DNA from: Anaerolineae bacterium
GTDB lineage: Bacteria; Chloroflexota; Anaerolineae; Aggregatilineales; Aggregatilineaceae
Assembly: GCA_018432315.1 (NCBI GenBank)
Contig: JAHDLB010000058.1
Span: 1 to 47,893 of the forward strand
Direction of reading: 5' to 3'
Length of the DNA stretch: 47,893 nucleotides
The notes beneath the pieces are model-generated. The model was not told where the DNA came from and searched no databases. It saw only the letters and a program-made list of their open reading frames with translations. Shown one piece after another: positions 1-6,701 of this stretch (the first letter of the stretch is position 1; the number at the start of each line of letters is the position of its first letter). A program made the position numbers and the translations under genes.

Positions 1-184
1 CACCATGGATGTGACCGGCACCATCGAACTGCCCGAAGGCGTGGAAATGGTCATGCCCGGCGACAGCGTCAACCTGAAGGTCGAATTGATCACGCCCGTG
101 GCGCTCGAGCGCGGCTCCAACTTCGCCATCCGCGAAGGCGGTCTCACCGTCGGCGCCGGCGTCATCACCGAAATCCTTGAGTAA
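1..184 (+). CDS. tuf: Elongation factor Tu, C-terminal fragment (5' end outside window)
   Basis: Only the last 60 codons are present; the reading frame begins at base 2 and ends in TAA at 182-184. The peptide contains [18 protein letters not shown] and ends [20 protein letters not shown], which matches the C-terminal beta-barrel (domain III) of EF-Tu. EF-Tu is the GTPase that delivers aminoacyl-tRNA to the ribosome. Its position ahead of rpmG, tRNA-Trp, secE and nusG is the classic bacterial order, which supports the call. The GTPase domain lies outside the window, so completeness cannot be judged. Confidence 0.96.
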   Translation, partial: TMDVTGTIELPEGVEMVMPGDSVNLKVELITPVALERGSNFAIREGGLTVGAGVITEILE

Positions 185-191
185 GCATTCG

Positions 192-219
192 AGGGCCGGG
201 CACCTATCTGTCCGGCCCT
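192..219 (+). terminator. Hairpin between tuf and rpmG without a U-tract
   Basis: AGGGCCGG (192-199) and CCGGCCCT (212-219) form a perfect 8-bp stem with a 12-base loop, starting 8 bases after the tuf stop. No T-run follows, so it is not a canonical intrinsic terminator. It may attenuate transcription or protect the tuf mRNA 3' end. The structure is seen directly; its role is inferred. Confidence 0.45.
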
Positions 220-249
220 GACTTCCCGCTCTACGGGAACAGGTGGATC

Positions 250-417
250 ATGGCAAAAAAGAAAGATGTCCGGCTGGTAATTCATCTCGCTTGCACCGAG
301 TGCAAAGAGCGGAATTACACGACGATGAAAAACCGGCGTAATGACCCGCAGCGCATCGAAAAGAAGAAATTCTGCTCGCGCTGCCGGAAACACACGTTAC
401 ACCGTGAGACGAAGTGA
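250..417 (+). CDS. rpmG: 50S ribosomal protein L33
   Basis: This 55-residue protein begins [18 protein letters not shown] and ends HTLHRETK, the usual size and sequence of bacterial L33, a small protein of the large ribosomal subunit. It keeps two Cys pairs (CTEC near residues 15-18 and CSRC near 43-46), so it is the zinc-ribbon (C+) form. The ATG at 250 is preceded by AGGTGG at 241-246, a plausible ribosome-binding site with a short spacer. It lies between tuf and tRNA-Trp, as in many bacteria. Confidence 0.96.
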   Translation: MAKKKDVRLVIHLACTECKERNYTTMKNRRNDPQRIEKKKFCSRCRKHTLHRETK

Positions 418-462
418 CCTAAGTAATCAGTGAGTTGACCGGGGTACTTTGCCCCGCCAATT

Positions 463-536
463 AGGGGTGTAGCTCAATTTGGCAGAGCAACGGTCTCCAA
501 AACCGTAGGTTGTGGGTTCGAGTCCTACCACCCCTG
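463..536 (+). tRNA. trnW: tRNA-Trp (anticodon CCA)
   Basis: A full cloverleaf can be folded. The acceptor stem AGGGGTG (463-469) pairs with CACCCCT (529-535), with discriminator G at 536. The anticodon stem ACGGT (490-494) pairs with ACCGT (502-506) around the loop CTCCAAA, giving anticodon CCA at 497-499. The T arm contains GGTTCGAGTCC. Bases 537-539 read CCT, so the 3' CCA is not fully encoded and must be added after transcription. tRNA-Trp just before secE-nusG is a common bacterial arrangement. Confidence 0.95.
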
Positions 537-562
537 CCTGATGATGACTCGCTTGCTACGTT

Positions 563-587
563 AGACACCGTCCTCGCGACGGTGTCT
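563..587 (+). terminator. Strong hairpin between tRNA-Trp and secE
   Basis: AGACACCGTC (563-572) and GACGGTGTCT (578-587) form a perfect 10-bp stem with a 5-base loop, 26 bases after the tRNA. There is no T-tract, so full termination is unlikely. A partial terminator or a processing signal for the tRNA 3' end would fit. The structure is certain; the role is inferred. Confidence 0.55.
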
Positions 588-620
588 TAGTATGGGCAAA
601 TGTACGCCGAGGAGCTGAAA

Positions 621-1106
621 GTGGCACGCACACGTACCCGCATGGACGATCACGACGAAAACACGGAACAGTCGAACGACGCTGTTCTGTCCGACAGGCG
701 GCGCCGCCGCCGGCAGCAAAACGAAGAGAGCGCCGAAACCGCGCAGCCGCTGCGCAAAGACCGCCCCACCCCCAGCTCGCGCCAGGTCAAGCCGCGCGGC
801 ACAGGCTCGACGGGCCTGGTCAACCGGATCCCGGTCGTGCGCGGCGTCGTCGCCTACTTCCGCGGCGTGGCCTCCGAGATGCAGAAAGTGACGTGGCCGA
901 CCCGCGAAGAAACCCGGCGCCTGACGCTGGTCGTGCTGGGCGTTACCATCGCGTTCTCGATCGGTCTGGGCCTGCTGTCGAGTTTCTTTAGCTGGTGGTT
1001 CCAGCAAGCGTTCCACGCTGATTCAGAAACGACGTTTCTCATCGTGGCCGCTGCCGTTGCCGTTATCGTAGGTGGCTCATACGCCGTATTACGGGATCGG
1101 ATTTGA
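621..1106 (+). CDS. secE: Preprotein translocase subunit SecE
   Basis: SecE is the small essential subunit that clamps SecY in the Sec channel. The C-terminal half carries the conserved amphipathic helix with KVTWPTREET, followed by the membrane helix LVVLGVTIAFSIGLGLLSS and a second hydrophobic stretch TTFLIVAAAVAVIVGGSYAV. About 85 N-terminal residues are charged, Arg-rich and probably disordered, so at about 161 residues it is longer than the minimal single-helix SecE. The GTG at 621 is preferred because GAGGAG (609-614) lies 6 bases upstream. An in-frame ATG at 600 is possible but has no such site. It is followed by nusG, the usual partner. Confidence 0.9.
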   Translation: MARTRTRMDDHDENTEQSNDAVLSDRRRRRRQQNEESAETAQPLRKDRPTPSSRQVKPRGTGSTGLVNRIPVVRGVVAYFRGVASEMQKVTWPTREETRRLTLVVLGVTIAFSIGLGLLSSFFSWWFQQAFHADSETTFLIVAAAVAVIVGGSYAVLRDRI

Positions 1107-1182
1107 CCCGACCGCACAAAATAGCATGGCGAAAGTGGCACTTGCACTACGTCCGACGATTTAGAAGGTTGAGGTGTTCCTG

Positions 1183-1881
1183 ATGTATGACGACGATTAC
1201 AACAACGAGGACGTAGATTTCGATCCGGAACCCGTCTATCTGGACAACGACGCCGACGACACCGAAGAGGAGTTGCCCAGCCAGCGCGGCGAGCGTCTTG
1301 GGGATGTCGCCAGTGTGCTCGGCGATTCGCTACTCGACGACAAGGAAGAGCCGGAAGACGAGCGAAAATGGTATGTCGTCCATTGCTATTCCGGCCAGGA
1401 AAACAAAGTGCGACACGCCATCGAGCAGCGCATCGAGACGATGGGCATGCAGGATAAGATTTTCGACGTCGTCGTGCCCACCGAAGAAGAAATCGAGGTG
1501 CGCGAAGGCAAGCGCCGGACCATCGAGCGCCGGGTCTTCCCCGGTTACATCCTGGTCCAGATGATCATGGACGAGGATTCGTGGTACGTGGTTCGCAACA
1601 CCCCCGGCGTGACCGGCTTCGTCGGCATGGGCAACGAGCCGACGCCGCTCCGCCCGGAAGAAGTCTCGCAGATCATGCGCCGGATGGAAGCCGAGGCGCC
1701 CAAGATCAAGGTCACCTTCCGGCCCGGCCAGAAGGTCCGCATCATCGACGGCCCATTCAACGAGTTCATCGGCACCGTCGGCGACATCGACATGGAAAAA
1801 GCCAAAGTCCGGGTGTTGGTTTCGTTCTTCGGACGCGAAACACCGGTCGAGCTCGACTTTCTACAGGTCGAGAAAGCCTGA
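1183..1881 (+). CDS. nusG: Transcription termination/antitermination protein NusG
   Basis: NusG binds RNA polymerase and links it to Rho or to the ribosome. The NGN domain runs from KWYVVHCYSGQENKV (about residue 60) to NTPGVTGFVG, with the typical RRVFPGYILVQM. A KOW domain follows (FRPGQKVRIIDGPF ... VSFFGRETPVELDF). About 60 residues ahead of the NGN domain are highly acidic (DDDYNNEDVDFDPEP), an extension absent from E. coli NusG. The ATG at 1183 is chosen because GAGGTG (1171-1176) lies 6 bases upstream; an in-frame GTG at 1174 would lie inside that site. secE precedes it and rplK follows. Confidence 0.95.
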   Translation: MYDDDYNNEDVDFDPEPVYLDNDADDTEEELPSQRGERLGDVASVLGDSLLDDKEEPEDERKWYVVHCYSGQENKVRHAIEQRIETMGMQDKIFDVVVPTEEEIEVREGKRRTIERRVFPGYILVQMIMDEDSWYVVRNTPGVTGFVGMGNEPTPLRPEEVSQIMRRMEAEAPKIKVTFRPGQKVRIIDGPFNEFIGTVGDIDMEKAKVRVLVSFFGRETPVELDFLQVEKA

Positions 1882-1910
1882 GCAGCGCCCGATTATTCTC
1901 ACGAACGACA

Positions 1911-1928
1911 GCCCCCTGTCCTGGGGGC
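1911..1928 (+). promoter_or_regulatory. Short hairpin in the rplK leader
   Basis: GCCCCC (1911-1916) and GGGGGC (1923-1928) form a 6-bp all-GC stem with a 6-base loop in the 81-base gap between nusG and rplK. No T-run follows. It could be a leader structure in the mRNA for L11 and L1, whose synthesis is autoregulated in other bacteria. I see no convincing copy of the rRNA target, so the role is open. Confidence 0.3.
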
Positions 1929-1962
1929 GCATTGTGTGTAGAGTACAAGAAGGAACAATGTC

Positions 1963-2388
1963 ATGGCTAAGAAAGTGAAAGCAGTTGTCACGCTCCAGAT
2001 CCCGGCTGGCAAGGCCAACCCCGCGCCGCCTATCGGCCCGGCACTGGCCCAGCACGGCATCAATCTGATGGGCTTCTGTAAGGAATACAACGCGCGAACG
2101 AGCACCCGCATCGGCGAAATCATCCCCGCCGAAATCACCATCTTCACCGATGGGTCGTTCCGCTTCATCCTCAAAAGCCCCCCGACCGCCTTCCTGATTC
2201 GCCGCGCGGCTGGCGTCGAAAAAGGCTCGTCCGAGCCGAATCGGGACAAGGTCGGCAAGCTCACCCGCCAGCAGGTGCGCGAGATTGCCGAAGTCAAGAT
2301 GCAAGACCTCAACGCCATCGACATCGAGGGCGCTATGCTCCAGGTCGAAGGCACCGCCCGCAGCATGGGCATTCTGATCGACGGGTAA
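1963..2388 (+). CDS. rplK: 50S ribosomal protein L11
   Basis: This 141-residue protein is full length for L11. It begins [32 protein letters not shown] (shown only as the known signature), with the proline-rich N-terminal domain that contacts thiostrepton and elongation factors. It ends in the rRNA-binding domain with [23 protein letters not shown] split around residues 90-115. L11 forms the GTPase-associated centre of the 50S subunit. AAGAAGGAA upstream of the ATG is a good ribosome-binding site. The gene sits between nusG and rplA as expected. Confidence 0.97.
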   Translation: MAKKVKAVVTLQIPAGKANPAPPIGPALAQHGINLMGFCKEYNARTSTRIGEIIPAEITIFTDGSFRFILKSPPTAFLIRRAAGVEKGSSEPNRDKVGKLTRQQVREIAEVKMQDLNAIDIEGAMLQVEGTARSMGILIDG

Positions 2389-2445
2389 GACACGTTAGGC
2401 CGTGGGAGGGCTGCACGCCCACTCGCACCACAAAGGAGAAACCAA

Positions 2446-3165
2446 ATGGGTAAGCACGGTAAGAAATACCTGGACGCCGCCGCGAAGATCGACCCGGCCA
2501 CACTCTACAGCCCGGATGAAGCGGTCGCCCTGGTGAAGCAGATCGCGCCCGCCAAGTTCGACGAAACCGTCGAGCTGCACCTGCGCCTGGGCATCGATCC
2601 GCGCCACAGCGACCAGCAGATCCGCACGACCGTCATCCTGCCGCACGGCCTGGGCAAGACTGTCCGCGTGCTGGTCTTCGCCGAGGGCGAAGGTGCTCGC
2701 ATCGCGCAGGAAGCCGGCGCCGACGTCGTGGCCGACGACGAGGTGATCGCGCGGATTGCCAACGAAGGCTGGACCGAGTTCGATGTGGCGCTGGCCGTTC
2801 CGGATATGATGCGCAAGATCGGGCGCCTGGGTAAGGTGCTGGGCCGCAAGGGCCTGATGCCCAACCCCAAAGCCGGCACCCTGATCCCGCCGGAAGACAT
2901 CCCGCGCGCGATCGAAGAGGCCCGCGCCGGTCGTATCGAGTTCCGCAACGACAAGACCGCCAACATTCACGTTCCGATCGGCAAGATCAGCTTCGAGGAA
3001 GCCCAACTGCGCGACAACATGGCCGCCGTGATGGATGCCATCCGCCGCGCCCGTCCCGCCGCGGCCAAGGGCACCTACGTGCGCCGTGTGGTGTTGACCT
3101 CGACGATGGGGCCGGGCATCCGTGTCGAGCCGAACGATGCACTAGCCATGACTGTCTCAGCGTAA
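2446..3165 (+). CDS. rplA: 50S ribosomal protein L1
   Basis: At 239 residues this is normal for L1, which forms the mobile stalk at the ribosomal E site and in many bacteria represses its own operon. Typical segments are [43 protein letters not shown] and [27 protein letters not shown] precedes the ATG and is a strong ribosome-binding site. An intrinsic terminator follows about 30 bases after the stop. The common next genes rplJ and rplL are not here, so the ribosomal cluster is cut at this point. Confidence 0.97.
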   Translation: MGKHGKKYLDAAAKIDPATLYSPDEAVALVKQIAPAKFDETVELHLRLGIDPRHSDQQIRTTVILPHGLGKTVRVLVFAEGEGARIAQEAGADVVADDEVIARIANEGWTEFDVALAVPDMMRKIGRLGKVLGRKGLMPNPKAGTLIPPEDIPRAIEEARAGRIEFRNDKTANIHVPIGKISFEEAQLRDNMAAVMDAIRRARPAAAKGTYVRRVVLTSTMGPGIRVEPNDALAMTVSA

Positions 3166-3195
3166 GCCCGGCACTGCTGGCCGCTTGAGAATCGA

Positions 3196-3230
3196 GTACC
3201 GGAAGGTGAACGCCTTCCGGTACTTTTTTT
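3196..3230 (+). terminator. Rho-independent terminator after rplA
   Basis: GTACCGGAAGG (3196-3206) and CCTTCCGGTAC (3213-3223) form a perfect 11-bp stem with a 6-base loop, followed at once by seven T residues (3224-3230). This is a textbook intrinsic terminator and closes the secE-nusG-rplK-rplA transcription unit. The next start codon lies only 13 bases further on. Confidence 0.93.
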
Positions 3231-3242
3231 GGAGACTGAGCC

Positions 3243-3689
3243 GTGACCGTAACCTTCACGAACGAGGGGGACATCTTCGCAGCCGGGACGCAGGCCATCG
3301 GGCTGGCGCTGGCGGCCAACGGACAGGCCACGGCCACACCCTTCGCCACTACCCTGCACGATCGCTACCCGGTGTTCGTCAGCGAGTACGGCAAGCGCGG
3401 GCGCGCCGGGACGCTGCTACCGGGCAGCGTGTGGCTGTGGCGCGACGCGCAGCCGTGGCTGGTGGGCCTGATCGTTCGCGAGACGCCACACAGTCCCGCC
3501 CGGCTGCGCTTCATCGAGCAGGCGATCCTGGCACTCCAGCGGGACTGGCAGCGTGAAGGGCTGCGGGGCCTGGCGCTGCCCCGCCTCGCGGACCCGCCCG
3601 AATGGCGGGCGGTGCGCGACATGCTGGGCCACTACCTCGACGCGCCGCCGCTTCACATCGTGGTCTACGAACACGTGCCGGGCGGCTGA
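3243..3689 (+). CDS. Divergent macro-domain (ADP-ribose-binding-like) protein
   Basis: This 148-residue protein resembles macro domains of the TARG1/DarG type in layout. An N-terminal strand ends in GDIFAAGTQAIG, followed by a helix with RYPVFVSEYGKRGRAGTLLPGSV, a strand PWLVGLIVRE, a long helix, GLRGLALPRLADPPEW and the final strand LHIVVYEHV. Known members bind or remove ADP-ribose. Here the early Asn and the glycine-rich loop that normally cradles the ribose are weak or missing, so activity is doubtful. The GTG start has GGAG (3231-3234) 8 bases upstream. It stands alone after the rplA terminator, and no DarT-like partner is adjacent. The fold call is inference from pattern. Confidence 0.55.
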   Translation: MTVTFTNEGDIFAAGTQAIGLALAANGQATATPFATTLHDRYPVFVSEYGKRGRAGTLLPGSVWLWRDAQPWLVGLIVRETPHSPARLRFIEQAILALQRDWQREGLRGLALPRLADPPEWRAVRDMLGHYLDAPPLHIVVYEHVPGG

Positions 3690-3705
3690 GTCGCGGCCTG
3701 GGGAT

Positions 3706-4395
3706 TCAGCCGGCGACGCCTGCCGACTGGCTCCGTCCGGCCTGGACACACAGGCGCTCGCCCCCGGCGGCCAGCCAATCCTTGAGCGTGTCGCTCGATT
3801 CGACCCCGTTCTGCACGTCCGCCCACAACCCGGTTGCCCAGCGATAGTAATACTGCGTCTCGGCGGCCCAGGTGCTCCGATCGCGCTGGGTGACGCTGGG
3901 GCCACCGTTGTAGCAGGCCAGGGCTTTGCCCAGGTCCCACCCGGCGAACTGCGTCAGGCATTCGTAGAACACGCTCATCCCGCGCGCGACGTTCGTGTCG
4001 GGATTGAGCATATTCTCCCCGTTCTGAAAATGAAACGGCATCACCTGCATCAGCCCCAACGCCCCGGCGCTGGAGATCACGTTGGGGTTCCCGCACGACT
4101 CGATCTGGATGACGATGGCGATCACGTTCGGGTTGACGTGATGTTCGCGCGCCCAGCCCTCAATCTCGTCGCGCCAGTACAACACCTCGGGGCGAAAGAA
4201 TGACACCAGCGGCGCGTCCGGGTTGGCGATGCTCTGCGAATGCGAGCGGCCAAATGGCCACACCTCGACGGCGACCGCCACCAGCGCGGCGAAGACCAGC
4301 GCCGCCACCGCCCAGGTCTTGCGCCACCGGAATGCCGACGCTCGTTCGGCGCGCGGCGAAGTCTTTGGCTGCGATGTTCCCTTCCGTCGGGTCAT
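3706..4395 (-). CDS. Membrane-anchored lytic transglycosylase (SLT family)
   Basis: The protein (229 residues) has a basic N-terminus, one membrane helix (about residues 28-45), and a goose-lysozyme-like SLT domain from about residue 70. The catalytic Glu is E99 in QIESCGNP; GLMQVMP (114-120) and ACYNGGP (160-166) are the other family motifs. Such enzymes cleave peptidoglycan between MurNAc and GlcNAc to make 1,6-anhydro products. The start codon follows directly on the stop of the upstream membrane protease gene (TAA-ATG), so the two are translationally coupled. A 7-bp inverted repeat (3683-3689 and 3706-3712) spans both stops at the convergent junction with the macro-domain gene. Confidence 0.88.
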   Translation of the reverse strand: MTRRKGTSQPKTSPRAERASAFRWRKTWAVAALVFAALVAVAVEVWPFGRSHSQSIANPDAPLVSFFRPEVLYWRDEIEGWAREHHVNPNVIAIVIQIESCGNPNVISSAGALGLMQVMPFHFQNGENMLNPDTNVARGMSVFYECLTQFAGWDLGKALACYNGGPSVTQRDRSTWAAETQYYYRWATGLWADVQNGVESSDTLKDWLAAGGERLCVQAGRSQSAGVAG

Positions 4396-5550
4396 TTAGG
4401 GTTGAACCAGGTGCAGCGGATTCGGCACGAACACGAGCACGAACACAATCATGGCGGCGTATCCCAGCCAGCGGCGGCGCGGCCCCAACTGGGTGATGGT
4501 ATCGAGCGGGACGGCATAGGCCCGGCCCAGGAACATCAGCAGCAGCGTCCAGAGAATCCACGCCGAGTTGAACAGCGACAGCAGCAAGAACACGCCCAGG
4601 ATCGGATAGTAAAAGCGGTACGCCTGTTTGCCGAGCAGGGTGAAGACCACGTGACCGCCGTCGAGCTGGCCGAGCGGGATCAGGTTCAGCCCGGTGATGA
4701 ACAGGCCCGTCCAGCCGGCTTTGGCGAGCTGGTTGATGAACACGTCCTCTTGCCCGTTGGGCAGCCATTCGCCAAAGATCAGGAGCTTGGCGGCGGCGTA
4801 CAGGATCGAATCACCTTCGAGCATGTAATCCTCGGTGGGCAGCGGCTCGACGTTCGACGTCGCCAGGCCAATGATCAGGATTGGCAGCGCCACCACCAGC
4901 CCCGCCAGCGGCCCGGCAACCCCCACGTCGAACAGGATTTTGCGGTTGCGCATCGGCTCGCGGAGCTGGATGAACGCCCCCAGCGTGCCAAACCCGATCG
5001 GCGCCGGGATGAAATACGGCAGGGTCACGTTGACGCGGTGGTAGCGGGCCGCGAAGTAGTGGCCCAGCTCGTGCGTTCCCAGGATCAGGATCATGCTCAG
5101 GGCATACGGCCAGCCGCGCCACAGCACCAGATCGGTCTCCTCGCGCATCCCCGCCTCGTGGACAGCGCCCGCAAACAGCAGGCTGAGCAGCGTCATGACC
5201 AGCAGCACGGCATTCGGCCAGCGCGGGCGCGGCTTGGGCTTCACCCGCCCCTTGAGCGCCATGATCACCGGCTGGTCCTCGTCGTTGGTCGTCAACAGGA
5301 CGTGGTAATCGAGCGGCGCGAACTGCTCGTCGACCTGCTCGAACGCCGTTTCGCTGTCCAGCAGCAGCCGCCCGGTGAAACTCGCGCTGATCGGCGGCGC
5401 GGGATCGTATTCCGCCCGCTGGATATCCATCACGCCCGCGACGGCAGCCTGAAGCTGCGCGCGAACCGGGTCGGGGGCAACTGCTTCGGGGATTGCCTGG
5501 TCGGGGGATGCCGCCTGCCCCGCCGCCAGGATGGATGGTTCATTCAGCAT
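4396..5550 (-). CDS. Site-2 protease family membrane metalloprotease (M50)
   Basis: This 384-residue protein has about 110 N-terminal cytosolic residues, then several membrane helices. Helix two carries the zinc motif HELGH (H160, E161, H164) and a later helix carries NLIPLGQLDGGH (289-300), the NPxPxLDGG-like motif that supplies the third zinc ligand. This is the signature of intramembrane site-2 proteases, which cut signalling or membrane proteins inside the bilayer. No PDZ domain is visible, which fits the group of short-loop bacterial members. Its substrate is unknown. The downstream lytic transglycosylase is coupled to it, which hints at an envelope role. Confidence 0.9.
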   Translation of the reverse strand: MLNEPSILAAGQAASPDQAIPEAVAPDPVRAQLQAAVAGVMDIQRAEYDPAPPISASFTGRLLLDSETAFEQVDEQFAPLDYHVLLTTNDEDQPVIMALKGRVKPKPRPRWPNAVLLVMTLLSLLFAGAVHEAGMREETDLVLWRGWPYALSMILILGTHELGHYFAARYHRVNVTLPYFIPAPIGFGTLGAFIQLREPMRNRKILFDVGVAGPLAGLVVALPILIIGLATSNVEPLPTEDYMLEGDSILYAAAKLLIFGEWLPNGQEDVFINQLAKAGWTGLFITGLNLIPLGQLDGGHVVFTLLGKQAYRFYYPILGVFLLLSLFNSAWILWTLLLMFLGRAYAVPLDTITQLGPRRRWLGYAAMIVFVLVFVPNPLHLVQP

Positions 5551-5581
5551 CGATCGGTCCGTTCATCGGCCATCTCGTCAT

Positions 5582-6655
5582 CTACTCCGGAGTCTCACTT
5601 TCCAGCGGCAGCAGTACTTCCCAATCATCCTCGAATGCGTCGAGCGCCATGATTCCCCCGTCCCGCAGGCGCAGGTAGGTCGTCGCCACGCTCGGCTCAA
5701 CCGAGTCGGACTGGTACATGCCCTCGTAGGGTATTTCGGGCGACGTCGCCCAGCCCAGCCGTTCCTGCACGCGCGGATTGCTGCGCCACACCAGCCCGAA
5801 TCCGCGCACCGGCTGCTCCAGGCCGGGCGGGGGCGCCAGGCTGTCATCCCGCTCCGGCACGCCCTCTCCGAATTCGTCCGGATACTGTGCCCACGCCGGC
5901 GCAACGCCGTCCTCGAACACGACGTAAATCCGGTCCAGCGCCTGCACCCAGATCATACGCCCCCGCTCGAACGTCTGCTCGGCCTGCGCCGAAAACTGGC
6001 CCGCATCGGCGGGGCACGCGTCCGGCGGCGGATCGAAGAACCAGACCTCCGGGCAGCGCAGCGGGATGAGCAGGTCCTGCTCGATAGTCGCGCCGGGCAC
6101 CTCCGCCGTGAGCAAGAACCGCGCCACGTCACGGTCGGCGCGCCGCGTGGCGACCGTGATCCGGCCCGCCGCCGCCACATCCCACCGGAACAGCCGCTCG
6201 CCCTCAGCATCCACGCGGAAAATCCGCGCCCGGTCGGCGCCGCGCACGCTCCAGAACAGCGTCACGTTGTCGCCGGGAATCACGTACTCGCTGTCGGTGG
6301 TGAAATACTCGACCGACAGCCCGGCCAGCGTCGGGGCGCGAGTGGCCGTCAGCGTGAACGGGGCCGGAGTCGTGGTCGGCGCCAGCAGGCTGGTCGGCGA
6401 CGGGCCGGGCGTGGGCGTGGTCGGGCTGCGCGTCGGCTCCGGCGTGGCGCTGGCGGCGGGCGCGGTCGGGGCGCTGCTCACCGGCGCGGCGGTCGGGCTG
6501 GGCTGGGCGGTGGGCGTTTCGGTCGGCACGAACGTCACAATCGCCGGTTGGGCGTTGCCGCCACAGCCTGCCAGGACGATTCCCACCCCGATCGCTCCCA
6601 GCAGGGAACGCCAGGCACAGCGGGCAGACGAAAGGGCGCGCATCATAATGGGCAC
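5582..6655 (-). CDS. Lipoprotein with Pro/Thr-rich linker
   Basis: The N-terminus has Arg residues, a hydrophobic stretch and the lipobox LAGC (Cys near residue 31), so the protein should be lipid-anchored on the outer face of the membrane. About 70 residues of Pro/Thr/Ala-rich linker follow, then a globular region of about 250 residues. The first part (VEYFTTDSEYVIPGDNVTLFWSVRGADRAR, about 115-145) looks like an Ig-like strand set. The last part has FGLVWRSNPRVQERLGWA (about 300-317), a motif I recall from other Chloroflexota lipoproteins. GTG at 6655 is chosen because GGAG lies about 7 bases upstream. No enzyme motif is seen, and the function is unknown. Confidence 0.8.
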   Translation of the reverse strand: MPIMMRALSSARCAWRSLLGAIGVGIVLAGCGGNAQPAIVTFVPTETPTAQPSPTAAPVSSAPTAPAASATPEPTRSPTTPTPGPSPTSLLAPTTTPAPFTLTATRAPTLAGLSVEYFTTDSEYVIPGDNVTLFWSVRGADRARIFRVDAEGERLFRWDVAAAGRITVATRRADRDVARFLLTAEVPGATIEQDLLIPLRCPEVWFFDPPPDACPADAGQFSAQAEQTFERGRMIWVQALDRIYVVFEDGVAPAWAQYPDEFGEGVPERDDSLAPPPGLEQPVRGFGLVWRSNPRVQERLGWATSPEIPYEGMYQSDSVEPSVATTYLRLRDGGIMALDAFEDDWEVLLPLESETPE

Positions 6656-6701
6656 TGTCTCTCCAACTCAGGATTTCCCTACGAGGATACCACAAGAACC
6701 G

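Noticed and set aside
3243-3689. DarTG-like toxin-antitoxin system
   Set aside because: The macro-like protein has no DarT ADP-ribosyltransferase gene beside it, and the next gene is convergent.
4240-5652. 470-residue open frame opposite the site-2 protease gene
   Set aside because: It is a low-complexity Arg/Gln/His-rich peptide on the strand opposite a clear HELGH/LDGG metalloprotease.
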